64,000 nucleotides of DNA from Cacajao melanocephalus (lineage: Eukaryota; Chordata; Mammalia; Primates; Pitheciidae), in assembly GCA_963573385.1 (NCBI GenBank), contig CAUYLG010070563.1, forward strand, positions 124,001 to 188,000, given 5' to 3'. Positions 1-12,115 of the stretch are shown here, in pieces (the first letter of the stretch is position 1; each line of letters opens with the position of its first letter). Both the position numbers and the translations under genes were made by a program. The notes beneath the pieces were generated by a model. The model ran no database searches. It was not told where the DNA came from and was given only the letters and a program-made list of their open reading frames with translations.

Positions 1-12
1 TGTGGAGAGGAA

Positions 13-148
13 TAGGACAGAACTCCAAATCCTTCCTCAAAAGAACTGACTTCACATGCAGTGGTATGAAGTTCAGGCCAAAGGGCATTCCCAAGCACTG
101 GAGGCTATGGGAAAAGGTGCATTAGACACTAATAGCTTCACTGGAGAT
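13..148 (+). repeat. Direct duplication, copy A (partner 2020-2158)
   Basis: A block of about 136 bp recurs in the same orientation at 2020-2158. Shared landmarks in the same order include cagaactccaaatccttcct, gtgaagttcaggcc, gaggctatgggaaaa and gcattagacactaatagctt. Identity by eye is roughly 85-90 percent. Sequence to the right diverges abruptly after ggagat. The copy lies at the window edge, so it may extend further left. I do not know whether this is a local duplication or two copies of an unrecognised dispersed repeat. Confidence 0.85.
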
Positions 149-223
149 GCAGGCTAACCTGGATGGCTAGCTGTGAGAAAAACCCAAAGGCAGCTATTGG
201 AGGCCTTGGGGTGTGAACTCACT

Positions 224-620
224 TCAAACACTGCATGTAGGTAACCAGAAAATGGATCAATCTCGCTTGAAGCAAGGTGGGTTAGGTACTTGATCAAGTT
301 TTGAATAAACCCAACCAGTTACATCTCCAAGGGATATCTACTACACAACAGACTATCTTGATTCAGATTGTCAAGAATTCAGAAGGGATAGAATAGCTGA
401 GGCTGCTGCTGTAGGATTTCTGGTCTTGTTCCCTTGCTTAAACCTATGCCTATCAAGCCTTTGGAGTAAAAGTTTTGGCTCAACCCCTAGAAGCCAGTAG
501 GTAGAGACCATAAGGTCTTGTTACTGTTGTAAGATTTCCAGAGGCATTGCTAAACTGTTTACCATTCCAGCTTTGCTGGATGTCTCTTGCTCATCTCTTA
601 CAAAGGTACGAAGGGTAAAC
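224..620 (+). repeat. Diverged repeat block (partner 4765-5125)
   Basis: Several short landmarks occur here in the same order as in 4765-5125: actgcatgt-ggtaac, a tcttgattca-like word, gctgtaggattt, gcctttggag, agaggcattgctaaact and ctcatctct. Spacing is similar but intervening bases differ a lot. This suggests an old duplication or two members of an ancient repeat family that I cannot name. Only the ordered words are seen; homology is inferred. Confidence 0.4.
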
Positions 621-2019
621 TTTTAGAAACATATTTGTCTTCATAGTCTCCACTAAATCTATTTCTCCACAAAATCTGAAGCTTGTGGCCAGTGCCAAGT
701 TTTCAGCAATGGATGGGAAGGGTCCAGTTTCTCACTTCATGGTCACTAACTCCATCTGCATGACAGCTTGGGCTGCTCTGTAGATCTCCCACATCAAACG
801 GTCCCCATCACTAAAGGTAAATATCACCTGTGAACTTGCCTTTCTCCATATGTTCTGGCAATCAGTCACACGTGGAGAGTATAGTATAGACAGCATCTCC
901 TCTTGAGTGGTGTCATATCCAAGCACTTCTACAGGTCTTGAAGGTAGGACCTTGATATCTATGCTAGCCCCTTCCATGCTTGTCACGTTCTTATGACTAA
1001 CCCAGAATGTGCAATAATTCAAGATAACCTGGACTTCTCAAAGTTACTGGTGGGTCTTGTGCAAGTTCAAGACTTCTTGGCAACACTCCTCATGGCGGGA
1101 GTGGGTGTTTCTTAAGACATCATCTAGAGGCACACACCAGAAGCCCCAGTATTGATGAGGCAGAGGTTGGTAACATAGTTGAACCTCTATCCATTGGAAA
1201 GCTGGCTTTTTCCTTTATGTCTGGGATGTATCTTGATTCCATGGCTTTCCTAGTATTTTACCTATTCTCTATAATACTGAAGTTACTTTTTCAGTAACAT
1301 TGACTTAAATGGACTTAAATATTATAATCTTCAAAAAGGCTGGAAGTCCTTAATCCTAGCCAAACATGGCTTCGGGAAAGATTAACACAACAGCATACGC
1401 TTGGATGAATGCTGCTGGGGAACACCAAGGGAAACTAATGGAACAGAAGGGTACATAAAATTTTGTCCCATGTCTGGAAACTGGCAGTTAGCACTTGGGA
1501 TGCTTTTCAGAATGATTCAGTTTGAGTCATCTTGAACCCAGTTGTTCTCACTTTAACTGTCAAAGTAATTCAACCAACAGCAACTTAAACTCCAATTATA
1601 TCTGGTTGCTCCAGATACTTTAATGATCCACTTGAAGTTTTTTAGAGTCCACGTCTTTTGTGGTAACGGCAGCTTCTATTTCACTAATAAAAGAATGAGT
1701 TTACAGCAGGTAGAATTTAGTGCTAGAATTTAAAGAGCAAGCAGAACAGCTTCTGGTCCTTGCATTTTGTTCTTCAGCTGGTTCTATTTCACCTCACGTC
1801 TGTCTTTCCCAGCAAGTCTTGGCTGCTTCGGAGGAAGCAAGTTGGTTCTACAACCTATTTGGGACACCAGGCTGCTTTTGGCACCCAGTGTCCCCCATTC
1901 CTAAAGCAGGGCATAGGTTTATATGACCTGGGGCTCCATGTTTAGCAGAATGAGGCCAATCTTTGGAGGATGTGGCGACCAAGCAACTGGGGTCCTGTCT
2001 TGGTCGTAGACTGTGTCTA
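621..2019. other. Unassigned sequence
   Basis: No repeat family, RNA gene or convincing exon recognised. A 96-codon minus-strand frame (732-1022) has a protein-like composition, but it matches nothing I know and its length is expected by chance. Other frames are shorter and overlap on both strands. Confidence 0.5.
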
Positions 2020-2158
2020 TAGGGCAGAACTCCAAATCCTTCCTTGAAAGAACTGACTTCATATGCAGTGGTGTGAAGTTCAGGCCTAAAGGACACTCAC
2101 AAGCACTGTGGAGGCTATGGGAAAAAGTGCATTAGACACTAATAGCTTCATTGGAGAT
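2020..2158 (+). repeat. Direct duplication, copy B (partner 13-148)
   Basis: Second copy of the block at 13-148, in direct orientation about 2.0 kb away. It has small substitutions and short indels, for example gtggaggctatgg where copy A has ggaggctatgg. Similarity ends near 2158, after which the two flanks are unrelated. Confidence 0.85.
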
Positions 2159-2656
2159 AGATTCTCTATCAAGCCTCAAAACAATGTACTACTTGGACAG
2201 CTCCAGGCTTTCCTGAGAAAGCTCTTTAGGAGCACAATAGCCACTCTCCCCGTAACCAGTTTATGCGCTGCTGCTCCAGCACTTACAGTCTCAGGAGCTC
2301 TATCTTTTGTTCATCCCCAGCAGGCTAGGATCATTCAAAGCAGTGCCTCAGAGGTGCTGGGATGACAGCTTTTCTTTCCCTTTTGTCTTCCTTGATAACT
2401 TTCTTGGTCATTGTTTTCTGTCCTCTGGACAGAAACTTGACACTAAGGAAGACAAGACTAAATCCTGATTCTTGTTCCTCCCCTTGTTTTCCCCAAGGGG
2501 CTTCTGCTGGACCTCGGTCACACAAGAGTTAGCAGTTCATTCCTCATCTAGGCATGTCATCCAGCTTCCATATTACTGGATCCAGTTCAGTTTTTAGTTG
2601 AAATCACCTCATTTTACTTGTCCATATGTTCATCCTGGATGCCCATGAGTTCCTCC
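2159..2656. other. Unassigned sequence
   Basis: Nothing recognised. Frames of 85 codons (+) and 64 codons (-) look like chance. Confidence 0.5.
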
Positions 2657-2988
2657 TGTTAAGAGGAACTTGAGACACATGAGTTTAATTGAACAAGGAA
2701 TGACGTGCAAACCAGGCAGCCTCCTAAACCAGAGAAGGTTCAGAGCAACTGGTGCTGTATGGTCAAAGACTTAAGATGATGGGGATGAGGCACAAAACAG
2801 ACTGGTTACAACTTGGCATTTACCTTATTCCAACTGTTTGAACAGTTGGCTACCTCTGACCAAGTCTATGATTGATACCAAGAGTAAGCTACAGCCTATT
2901 TACATGTCCACTTAAGTTACAGCCCATAACGCACAGAGAAACTTCTAGGTTGAACTTAAAACATAAGGAGGCAGCTCCAGGCTAAACA
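2657..2988 (+). mobile_element. LTR-like element, same family as 45669-46024
   Basis: About 330 bp that aligns along its length with the better-bounded solo LTR at 45669-46024. Shared words include gagtttaattga, ggttcagag/ggcagc near the start, tggttaca, ttggcatttacctta, cttctaggttgaactta and aaggaggcagct. It begins TGTTAAG and ends TAAACA, matching the TG...CA limits of the other copy. No clean target-site duplication is visible here. Strand follows the reading direction shared with the other copy; the ERV subfamily is not assigned. Confidence 0.6.
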
Positions 2989-4764
2989 CCTGTACCATGT
3001 AGGAGCTCACTCATCTTATAGCTTGGCCTCTTTGGCCTGAATCAGCTCTTCATCCTCAAAGCTGCTTAAATAGCTTCTGGGTCTGACTAGCCTGCACGCC
3101 AAGTTCCTATTGCCAGAATCGCAGGGTCTTTCACTGTGACCTCCATCAGCATGTGTTGTGCTCATGCCTGATGCACTGTGCCTTGTCCTGGTGTATCTGG
3201 TAGGGGGTGAAACTTCAGCTTAGTCTTCTTGGGCTGCATTCAATTGCTGAGCAATCTTAGCCTGATGCTTGAGCAATTCTGAACTGGTTCTCAATGAGAG
3301 GGGACTTGACACCGGCGGGAAGGTGGGGGTGGGGGCATATGAATATGGATATCTGTCTTGGGGAGGACGGGGTTCCAGTCGACATTTCCTTGGGCATCCT
3401 TTGGGTGCTATTGTTCTTCAGTTAAGTCATCCCTCACATTAGAATCTACCTGCATGTGCAGAATGAGTCCAGGTTTCACTGGGCAGGCCCCTTGATGGTA
3501 TCGGCACCATCCTGAGTTGTAGCTTTCCCCTCCTGTTGAGTAGGGGTATGCTTGTCACTGCCATGGGGACACTTGTGCCAAAAGTCTAATAGTAAATGTC
3601 AAAGTGATTAACTTTATTGGTGTCAACTTGCCTGATACTGACTCAGTGTCAAGCACAAGAGCCTCCAATTGGCCTATGGATAAACTCTTAGCCAAAATGA
3701 AAACGAAAGCATTCAGATCCACTCAAGGTGAGATTTCAGGTAGAATAAGTTCTGCAACTCACTAGAAATTTATCTCCTCGAACCAAGGAATGACAGTGCT
3801 GTCTACAATCCCCTAGAATGTTTACCTTTCCCGTAGTCTCTGAACCTATGTACACCAGAACTGCCCTGGCCTTTCAGGTGGCCTGGAAGTTGTGTGTAAA
3901 CTTAAGTCCTCAGACATGTCGAACTAGACAGTAGCTCTAACTTTCAAATGCCCACATCCGGCAATTACCATTCATGGCTAGTCTTGTTTCATCTGTGCCC
4001 CCGCCTACTTTCCCTGAGTCATCTGAAGCCAATGTTAGCCCTCAACCTACTCAATATCTCTAAAGGTTTTTAACTATCATGTAATACCTCAATACCTAAA
4101 AACAAGCTTAACCAGCTTCTTTGACACTAGATATAACTCATCAGTTTCCAAACTTCAAAGTGTCATACATGTCTTAACTTTATTTGAATCCTGATTCAAA
4201 TAACCTTAAAACATAGTTGTTGCTATCTTTTTTCCTCATGCTACCTTATCTAGTAAGTTGCTACATCTTAAACTGCAGGTTTTTTTCTTCCCATCACATA
4301 CTTTTGAAAAAGGTGGCTGGTTGTCTCAGACTTGTCCTGCTTTGTATATCTTTGATTGCATGCCCATGCTGTCATTTAGGTTTCTTCTACTTAAAAACCT
4401 CTGATCCACACTTGCAGAATAAATATATCTTTCTCCCTAACTTTCCTTCCAAGTGTCTTTGTCCTGGGTTCCAGAGCAAGAGCTATGGGAATATCAAGTC
4501 GGAACCCAGAGAAGGTAAAGTTGGTTATTCTGTGTGTCTGTGGCACTGAGCACTAGGCTTAGGATAAGGGCCCATCAATCACTGTGGCCAACTCTGAACA
4601 GATTTGACCTTGAAGATGCTGCAGTGGCAACTGAAACCTGGTTGTAGCCTCACCAGAGTGCCCTTGTGGCTGCTTGTATGAGGTTCCTTCTCTATGGAGT
4701 CTCATCGCTAAACCTTATTTCTGAACTTCAACAGCACAAACACTGTCCTTAGTTTGGGGAGTGA
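2989..4764. other. Unassigned sequence
   Basis: No recognisable repeat or gene over about 1.8 kb. The longest frame is 110 codons (4217-4549, plus), hydrophobic and rich in Phe and Cys, as expected from T-rich sequence. I see no splice-supported exon. Confidence 0.5.
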
Positions 4765-5125
4765 GGGACTGCATGTGGGTAACTTCTACAAAAATCTCTC
4801 TCCCTTGATGCTGGATTGGTCTGGTTACTTGATAGGTTTTGGGTGAGCCAATAGCTATCTCTGTGGAGACCTGTATCGTGTAACACAGGCCATCTTGAGT
4901 CAAATACTGACTTAACATCTAAGGCCACTACTGTAGGACTTCAGTACTTTTGCCTTTCCTTGAAGGCAATGTCTGCAGACCTTTGGACTGAAGGGTTCAT
5001 GAGAAACTTGAAGGGTTAAACCAAGAGCCCTTGCTGTGTGTTAAGCCTTTCTAGAGGCATTGCTGAACTACTCACTCTTAAGTTGCTTCCTGAATGACTT
5101 TCTTGCCCATCTCTGACATGGCAGG
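4765..5125 (+). repeat. Diverged repeat block (partner 224-620)
   Basis: Shows the same ordered landmarks as 224-620: actgcatgtgggtaac, atcttgagtca, actgtaggactt, gcagacctttggact, tctagaggcattgctgaact and cccatctct. Divergence is high, so the boundaries are approximate. Confidence 0.4.
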
Positions 5126-5488
5126 GGATTACTTCAAGGAAATATGTTGGCAATATCTACATCTGCCTGTCTGTTCATCTCAACGGACACAGCCGACACC
5201 ATGTCTTAAAATACCTGTTGACTCACGGGGAGGCAGACTGGTTGGCTATGGGGATTATAGAACTAGAAACCTAACACCTGGAGCATCCTGTCTTATGGTC
5301 CTAGAGCTACATGAAAGAGGACAGAACTATTCAAGTATCTTAAAGGCCCAATTTCCCTGAAGGTCTCGGTGTACATTCCTAAACACAAATTAGGGTTGAT
5401 CCTATAGAAGGATACAAGGAAATTTTGGAATGTCCACTTAGCCCAGTGATGGAGGGTGGCAAAAGTCTAAAACTGCATGGGCCACATC
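5126..5488. other. Unassigned sequence
   Basis: No recognised element between the diverged repeat block and the L1 poly(T) start. The 88-codon frame at 5094-5360 has no recognisable domain. Confidence 0.5.
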
Positions 5489-8400
5489 TTTTTATTATAC
5501 CTTAATTTCTGGGGTACACATGCAGATCTTGCAGAATTGTTACATAGGTATACACGTGCCATGGTCGTTTGCTGCCTCCATGCCCCCATCCCCTACCTTA
5601 GGTTTTTCTCTGTGTTATCCCTCCCCAATCTCTCCACCCCCCCATCCCTCCCCTAGACCCCCAGCCCCCAACAGAACCCATTGTGTGATGTTCCCCTTCC
5701 AACACCCGCCTATGAGTGAAAACATGTAGTGTTTGGTTTTCTGTTCTTGTGTCAGTTTGCTGAGAAGGATGGCTTCCAGATTTAATCACGTCCTTGCAAA
5801 GGACCCGACTTCATCTTTGATGGTGGCATAGTATTCCATGGTGTATATATGCCACATTTTCTTTATCCAATCTAGCATTGATGGGTATTAGGGTTGGTTC
5901 CAGGTGTTTGCTATCATAAACAGTGCCGCAATCAACATACATGTGCATGTGCCTTTATGATAAAATGACATATAATACTCTGGGTGTATATCCAGTAATG
6001 GGATTGCTGGGTCAAATGGAATTTCTATTTCTAGGTCCTTGAGCAATCGCCACACTGTCTTCCACAATGGTTGAACTAATTTACACTCCCACCAACAGTG
6101 TAAAAGTGTTCCTATTTCTCCACATCCTCTCCAGTATCTGTTGTCTCCAGATTTTTTTAAAGATCGCCATTCTAACTGGCACGAGGTGGTATCCCAATGT
6201 GGTTTTGATTTGCATGTCTCTAATGACCAGTGACAATGAGCATTTTTTCATGTTTGGCTGAATAAATGTCTTTTGAAAAGTCTGTTCATATCCTTCACCC
6301 GCTTTTGGATGGGGTGGGTTTTTTTTCTTGTAAATTTAAGTTCTTTGTAGGGTCTAGATATTAGCCCTTTGTCAGAAGGCAAACATTTCTTCTCATTCTG
6401 TTGGTTGCCAGATTGTTTCTTTCACCGTGCAAAAGCTCTTAAGTTTCATGAGATCCCATTTGTCTGGCTTTTGTTGCCATTGCTTTTGGTGTTTTAGTCA
6501 TGAAGTCCTTGCCCATGCCTAAGTTTTCTTCTAGGGTTTTTATGGTGTTATATCTTATGTTTAAGTCCTTAATCCATCTGGAGTTAATTTTAGTGTAAGT
6601 TATAAGGAAGGGGTCCAGTTTCTGCTTTCTGCACATGGCTAGCCAGTTTTCCCAACACCATTTATTAAACAGGGAATCCCTTCCCCATTGCTTGTTTTTC
6701 TCCAATTTGTCAAAGATCAGATGGTTGTAGATGTGTGGCATTACTTCCGAGGCCTCTGTTCTGTTCCATTGGTCTATATCTGTTTTGGTGGCAGTACCAT
6801 GCTGTTTTGATTACTGTAGCCTTGTAGCATAGTTTGAAGTCAGGTAGGGTGAGGCCTCCAGCTTTGTGCTTTTTGCTTAGGATTGTCTTGGCTATGTGGG
6901 CTGTTTCTTTGGTTCCATATAAAGTTTAAGGTGTTTTTTTCCAGTTCTGTGAAGATCAATGGTGCTTGATGGGGATAGCATTTAATCTATAAATTACTTT
7001 GGCCAGTGTGGTCATTTTCACCATATTCATTCTTCCTAACCATGGGCATGGAATGTTTTTCCATCTATTTGTGTCCTCTTTCTTTGAAGATGTCCTTCAC
7101 ATCCTTTGTTGTAGTTCTAGGTTTTCTCTTTGTAGCAATTGTGAATAGGAGTTTGCTCTTGATTTAGGCTCTTTGTCTGTTACTGGTGTATAGGAATGCA
7201 TGTGACTTTTGCATATTGATTTTTGTGTCGTGAGACTTTGCTGAAGTTGCTTAAGGGGATTTTGGGCTGAGACGATGGGGTCTTCTAAATATACAATCAT
7301 GTAGTCTGCAAATGGAGACAATTTGACGACTTTTCCTAATTGAATACCCTTTCTTTTTCTTGACTGTTTGCTCTGGCTAGAACTTCCAATACTATGTTGA
7401 ATAGGAATGGTGAGAGGGCACCCTTGTCTAGTACCTGTTTTCAAAGGGAATGCTTCCAGATTCTGCCCATTCAGTATGATACTGGCTGTGGGTTTGTCAT
7501 AAATAGCTTTTGTTATTTTGAGATACATTCCATTGATATCTAGTTTGAGTTTTTAGCATGAAGGGCTACCTAGTTTATTGAGAGTTAGCATAAAGGGCTG
7601 TTGAATTTTGTTGAAGGCCTTCTCTGCATCTATTGAGATAATTTGGTTTTTGTTTTTGGTTCTGTTCGTGTGATGGATTACGTTTATGGATTTGCATATG
7701 TTGAACCAGCCTTGCATCCCTGGGATGAAGCCTTACTTGATCATGATGGATAAGCTTTTGGATGTGCTATTGCATTTGGTTTGCCAGTATTCTATTGAAG
7801 ATATTTTGCATTGATGTTCATCATGAATACTGGCCTGTAATTTTCCTTTTTAGTTGTGTCTCTGTCTGATTTTGGTATCAGGGATAATATTGGTCTCATA
7901 AAATGAGTTAGGGAGGATTCCCTCTTTTTATATTGTTTGGAATAGTTTCAGAAGGAATGATATTGGCATCTCTTTGTATGTCTGGTAGAATTCAGCTGTG
8001 AACCCGTCTGGACCTGGACTTTTTTTGGTTAGTGGGCTATTAATTGCTGCCTCAACTTCAGACCTTGTTATTGGTCTATTCAGGGGTTCAACTTCTTCCT
8101 GGTTTAGTCTTGGGAAGGTGTGTTCAGAAATTTATTCAAGATTTACTGGTTTATGTGAATAGAGGTGTTTGTAGTATTCTGATGGTAGTTTGTATTTCTA
8201 TGGAATCAGTGATATGCCCTTTATCGTTTTTTACTGCATCTATTAGATTCTTCTCTTTATTAGTCTGGCTAGTGGTCTATTTTGTTGATCTTTTCAAAAA
8301 ACCAGCTTCTGGACTTTTTTTTTTTTTTTTTTGAAAGGTTTTTTTATCAGTATCTTTCAGTTCTGCTCTGATCTTAGTTATTTCTTGTCTTCTAGCTTTT

Positions 8401-8756
8401 GACTTGTTTTATCTTGCTCCTCTATTTTGTGAAGATAGGGTGTCAATTTTGGATCTTTCCTCACTTCCCATGTGGGCATTTAGTGCTATAAATGTCCCTC
8501 TAAACACTGCTTTAAATGTGTCCCAGAGAATTCTGGTACATCGTCTTCATTCTCATTGGTTTTGAAGAACATCTTTATTTCTGCCTTCATTTCATTATTT
8601 ATCCAGTAGTCATTCAGTAGCAGGTTGAGTTTCACATGTACTTGTGTAGTTTTGAGTGAATTTCTTAATCCTGAGTTCTAATTTGATTGTGGTCTGAGAG
8701 ACTGGTTATGAGTGCCGTTCTTTTGCATTTGCTGAGGAGTGATTTACTTCCAATTA
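5489..8756 (-). mobile_element. LINE-1 (primate-type), 5'-truncated, minus strand
   Basis: Reads as the reverse complement of an L1 3' half. The poly(A) side appears as ttttattatacc at 5489, followed by the 3' UTR with a C-rich tract (5635-5670), then ORF2 sequence running 3' to 5'. Typical L1 words are attccatggtgtatatatgc, gggattgctgggtcaaatgg and tggttgaactaatttacact. It stops near 8756 inside ORF2, so the endonuclease domain, ORF1 and 5' UTR promoter are absent. It cannot move. An 18-T run (8315-8332) replaces normal ORF2 sequence. The 3' UTR style suggests an older L1PA/L1PB subfamily (inference). Target-site duplications were not found. Confidence 0.95.
5703..8756 (-). pseudogene. L1 ORF2 (reverse transcriptase) remnant
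   Basis: Fragment of the L1 ORF2 protein, whose intact form nicks target DNA and copies L1 RNA. Frame pieces on the minus strand show reverse-transcriptase signatures: GTRQGCPL at about 7440 and FADYMIVY near 7300, where the second Asp of the usual FADD catalytic box is replaced by Tyr. A C-terminal piece (6439-6741) has [12 protein letters not shown] and [11 protein letters not shown]. The frame is broken by stops and shifts, and the N-terminal endonuclease is missing. Clearly dead. Confidence 0.9.
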
Positions 8757-9579
8757 GCCACATTTTGATTTCTTCTGTCCTTTGAAATACTTTGATCTCC
8801 AGTCTGCTTATAGGATGCCTTTGGGGCTATACTTTCTAGCATGAGAATGCAGTTCACATATTGGATAAAGTAGAATATATTCCCTGATGTGGTTAGAAAT
8901 CTTGCAATGAAATTAAAAGCACACTTTAAGAAACCTAAGTAGCATCCTAGAAAGTACTGTGCCAATAGAAGGGCTGCTATCACTTGCTTTCTTTCAGGTC
9001 CTCTTTAATAACCAGCACCACCAGAAAATAACTAACACTTGTCAGTAACACGTTCAAGTTGATCAACTATTTCTAAACCTTTGTGTATACAAGTACAGGT
9101 GTCTTTTACACTATAGCCATGGGGTTCAGGTGACTGCAATAGATATGACAAGTGTCTATCCCTCTAGAATAAGCAGGGCACAGGAAACCGTAACATGGTA
9201 ATGAAGGAATAGCAGACCCAAATAGCCAATCTTAAGGCCCACCTTTCTGATCCCCACTTAAAAAGAGATCCTTATTTCTAACCAAATTACTCACCTCAAC
9301 CCTGGCTCTTAATAGGCAGGAAGGTTTTCTCTAGAAAACATAGCCACATGTGAATGACTTGTTAATACTGAAACACAAATCTTAATGGAAAAACCAAGCA
9401 ATAAGACTCTCAAGATAGGGATCAATCAGCTTATACTCTGAACTGTGCCTTCAGGCAAGGACATTATGATAGGACTTTATCCATGTTTCTGGCTCATAAC
9501 TCCACAGCCTTCATGCCAACGTTAGGGCATTTTAGACCTTAGAAGCAGGCCTCAAAACAATCTTGTTCTCCTACCTTTT
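8757..9579. other. Unassigned sequence
   Basis: No element recognised between the truncated L1 and the LTR-like block. Frames are short. Confidence 0.5.
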
Positions 9580-10340
9580 CAGTGCCTTTCTCTCCCCAAG
9601 GCAGTAATCTTCCCCTGCCTTCCTGTCTTGGAGCTAGCCATAAAAGAAATTCTCAGACCTATATTGTCTGATTTGTAGGTCACAAGGTCCTGTCTGAGAG
9701 GGCGTCCTGCCCCACACTTTGGAGGAAGGGAAGCTACAGAGAGGCAGGGAAGAATTGGAAGAATTAGGCCTTTCTGAGTTTCCCTATTCAGATAATCTTT
9801 ATCCAATCACATTGCTACGTGGTTGTCGGTCACACTCATCTCATGATGTAGCCATAAAAGGCCCAAGAGGACCAGGTTTGGGGAGCTTCTGAACAGCCGA
9901 ACATGTGGAGTTCCCTGGAAGGTGGCCCAGCGAGGACAGGGCAGCTCCATACCTCTTCTCTCATACTTATCCTATGTGTGATCCTATGTGTGTCTGTTTC
10001 CTTTGTAATATTCTTCATAAAATGCAAGTTTCCCTGAGTTCTCCAAGCTGCTCTAGCAACTTCACTGAACCCAATTCATGAGGATCCCAATTGAAGGCTA
10101 GTCAGGAGTTCTGAAGGCCCAGACTTGGGCCTGGCAGGAAGTGGGGGGCAGTTTTGTGGGATTGGGCTTTCAATCTGGATGTGGTGCTATCTCCAGGTAG
10201 ATGGTATCAGAATTTAAACTGGCGGATACTCTGCTGATATCCACTGCACGGCTACTTGTTGGAGAAACACCTACACACTCGGTTACAGAAGTCTTCTTGG
10301 GATAAGTATTGAATAGAATTGTGTTCCCCAACAGAGGCAC
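9580..10340 (+). mobile_element. LTR-like sequence, family unresolved
   Basis: The stretch has the layout of an endogenous retrovirus LTR: a promoter-like cataaaagg (near 9853), a tail-like tttgtaatattcttcataaaatgc (about 10000-10025) that could hold a decayed poly(A) signal, then tttccctgagttct. I recall similar dispersed sequence in primate genomes but cannot name it, and I see no clean TG...CA ends or target duplication. Limits are approximate. Confidence 0.4.
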
Positions 10341-11805
10341 TTAAGACTCGAGCATGGGAAACACAGCAAGAGACCCCTTGTTTTCCTCAACCTCTAGCTC
10401 TCCTTTTCCCCTAACCAACTTTCTACTGAACGGAAAGTATGAACCCTTAAGAAATAGAACTTCCAAGACAAATCCTAAACTGAGTAAATCAGATCCTCCC
10501 CTTTCATCAACATCAAAGAAAAATCCTCCAGATGTAGCTATCCAGACAACTGTATCTGTTCGGCAAACATATGTGATTCCATGGAGGCAGGGGTCACTTT
10601 TCTCACCTCCATCACTAATGAATTAGAAAGCTTCCATGATTACAGGGAGCAGGTGAATGTAAGATTAAAACATGTTCTCTCCATCCTGGCCAGCTAAAGC
10701 GGGAGTTAACTAGGTGTGAAAAATAGACCTTGTTGTTCTACCTTTTACCTAACAGCTGCTAGGACAATTGGGAGAGTTGAGAGTAGGATGAAGTAGGAAG
10801 ACTTTGACAGATAGTCCACTTAGCCTTCAGTATTGGAAGGGCTCAATGCTGGCTTCATTGACATATGTAAATGACGCTTCAGTCACTGAAGAGCTCACAG
10901 ATGTGACCTGCAGATGGTCTTCAGTTAAACTCCAGGTCAATGGCCCAGAGAATAGGGAAGCGGCCCCATGGGTGACCATGCCAGCAGGGAAGCTAATGGT
11001 TGCAGGTTTTGTGAATCTGGTGAGGTATTTGACATCATCCAGGACCACCCTGGGATCATAAACCTGAAGCTGGCAGTGGTATCAGTGGCTTAGTCTTTCA
11101 ATGGCTGCCTCAATGTATTTCAACCTTCTCTTGCATGCCCTTGGTACTGAAGTTGGGATGATAACTATGCCATTCTAGTTTCCAAGAATAAGCACCTTTC
11201 ATCCTAATCTATCACTCCAAAGTCTTCACACAATGTAAGATGAAATGGATTACCCTGAGAGGATCTCACTATGTTAATTGTTCCATATTTCTCTATCAAG
11301 TTCCCACTCGGCTTTCATGACCTTGGCATGCATCCCTGCCCTGATGTCCATATGTAAATAGACTTGTTAGTGAGCCTCCATATTCCTGCTGCATGTGTCT
11401 ATTTCTGCAGCACAGCAAGATGGACCTTGGGGCCCAGGGAAGTCATTGGAAGGCAACCTGAAGGGATGCCTATCTGCTTTGAGAAATACATTCCTGATCC
11501 ATTACAAATCAGGGATGCTGGTTGTTCACCATGTTTTTATCTATATACAGGTGTGCCTTAAACTGATCTTTATAGGTTTTGGGGTATATTTACAGACTTC
11601 ACAGAACACCAGCTGGCTGAGGTCCTTGAAGTGTCCCAAAACGGCAGCATGGCTGAGCTGTCACTGCCAGAGGCTTCAGATCGAAAAGCACTAGAGCCAT
11701 CAACTCCACTCACTCGGGCCTACTGTTCTGGGTGTGGACCTTACAGCATGATTCTCTTCTGATACCATCTAATCCAAACATACATGACTTGATCTTTCCC
11801 ACTTA
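10341..11805. other. Unassigned sequence
   Basis: Nothing recognised with confidence. Overlapping frames on both strands at 10804-11061 (85 codons plus, 73 codons minus) have a protein-like look but match no family I know. Confidence 0.45.
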
Positions 11806-12115
11806 GTCCCTTTTGTCTTGCTGTAACAAGATGTTTTAGACCGGATGACTTAGGACAGCTTTTTATACAGTTCTGGAGGCTAGGAAATCCAATACCAAGG
11901 AACCGGATTAAATTGTATGAGAGCTGATCTGATTACAAGATGGTGCCTTGTTGTGTACTCGGTGGACAGAGGAAGAGAGTCAAATCTCATATAAAGCCCC
12001 ACTAGGGGCCTGAGCCCCCATGGCCAGATTGCCTCTTAAAGGCTTCACCTTGTGATACTATCTCAGACTTGTCTTTAAGTTTCGATACCTGAATCTTAGA
12101 GGACACTAAACCACA
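11806..12115 (-). mobile_element. MLT1-type (ERVL-MaLR) LTR, minus strand
   Basis: Reads as a reverse-complement MLT1-class LTR: tgctgtaacaagatg, then cagttctggaggctaggaa, then a diverged middle, then gcttcaccttgtgatactatc and ttaagtttcgatacctgaat. These match remembered words of the family (gctgctataacaaaat, cagttctggaggctgggaag, ggccccacctcctaataccatc, aatttca-catatgaattt) in the same order. Diverged and partial; subfamily uncertain. Confidence 0.65.

Noticed and set aside
6439..7528. Minus-strand frames of 100 and 143 codons as genes
   Set aside because: Both are L1 ORF2 remnants with disrupted catalytic residues.
9853..9862. cataaaagg as an active gene promoter TATA box
   Set aside because: It fits an old LTR-like context, and no downstream gene or transcript feature can be supported.
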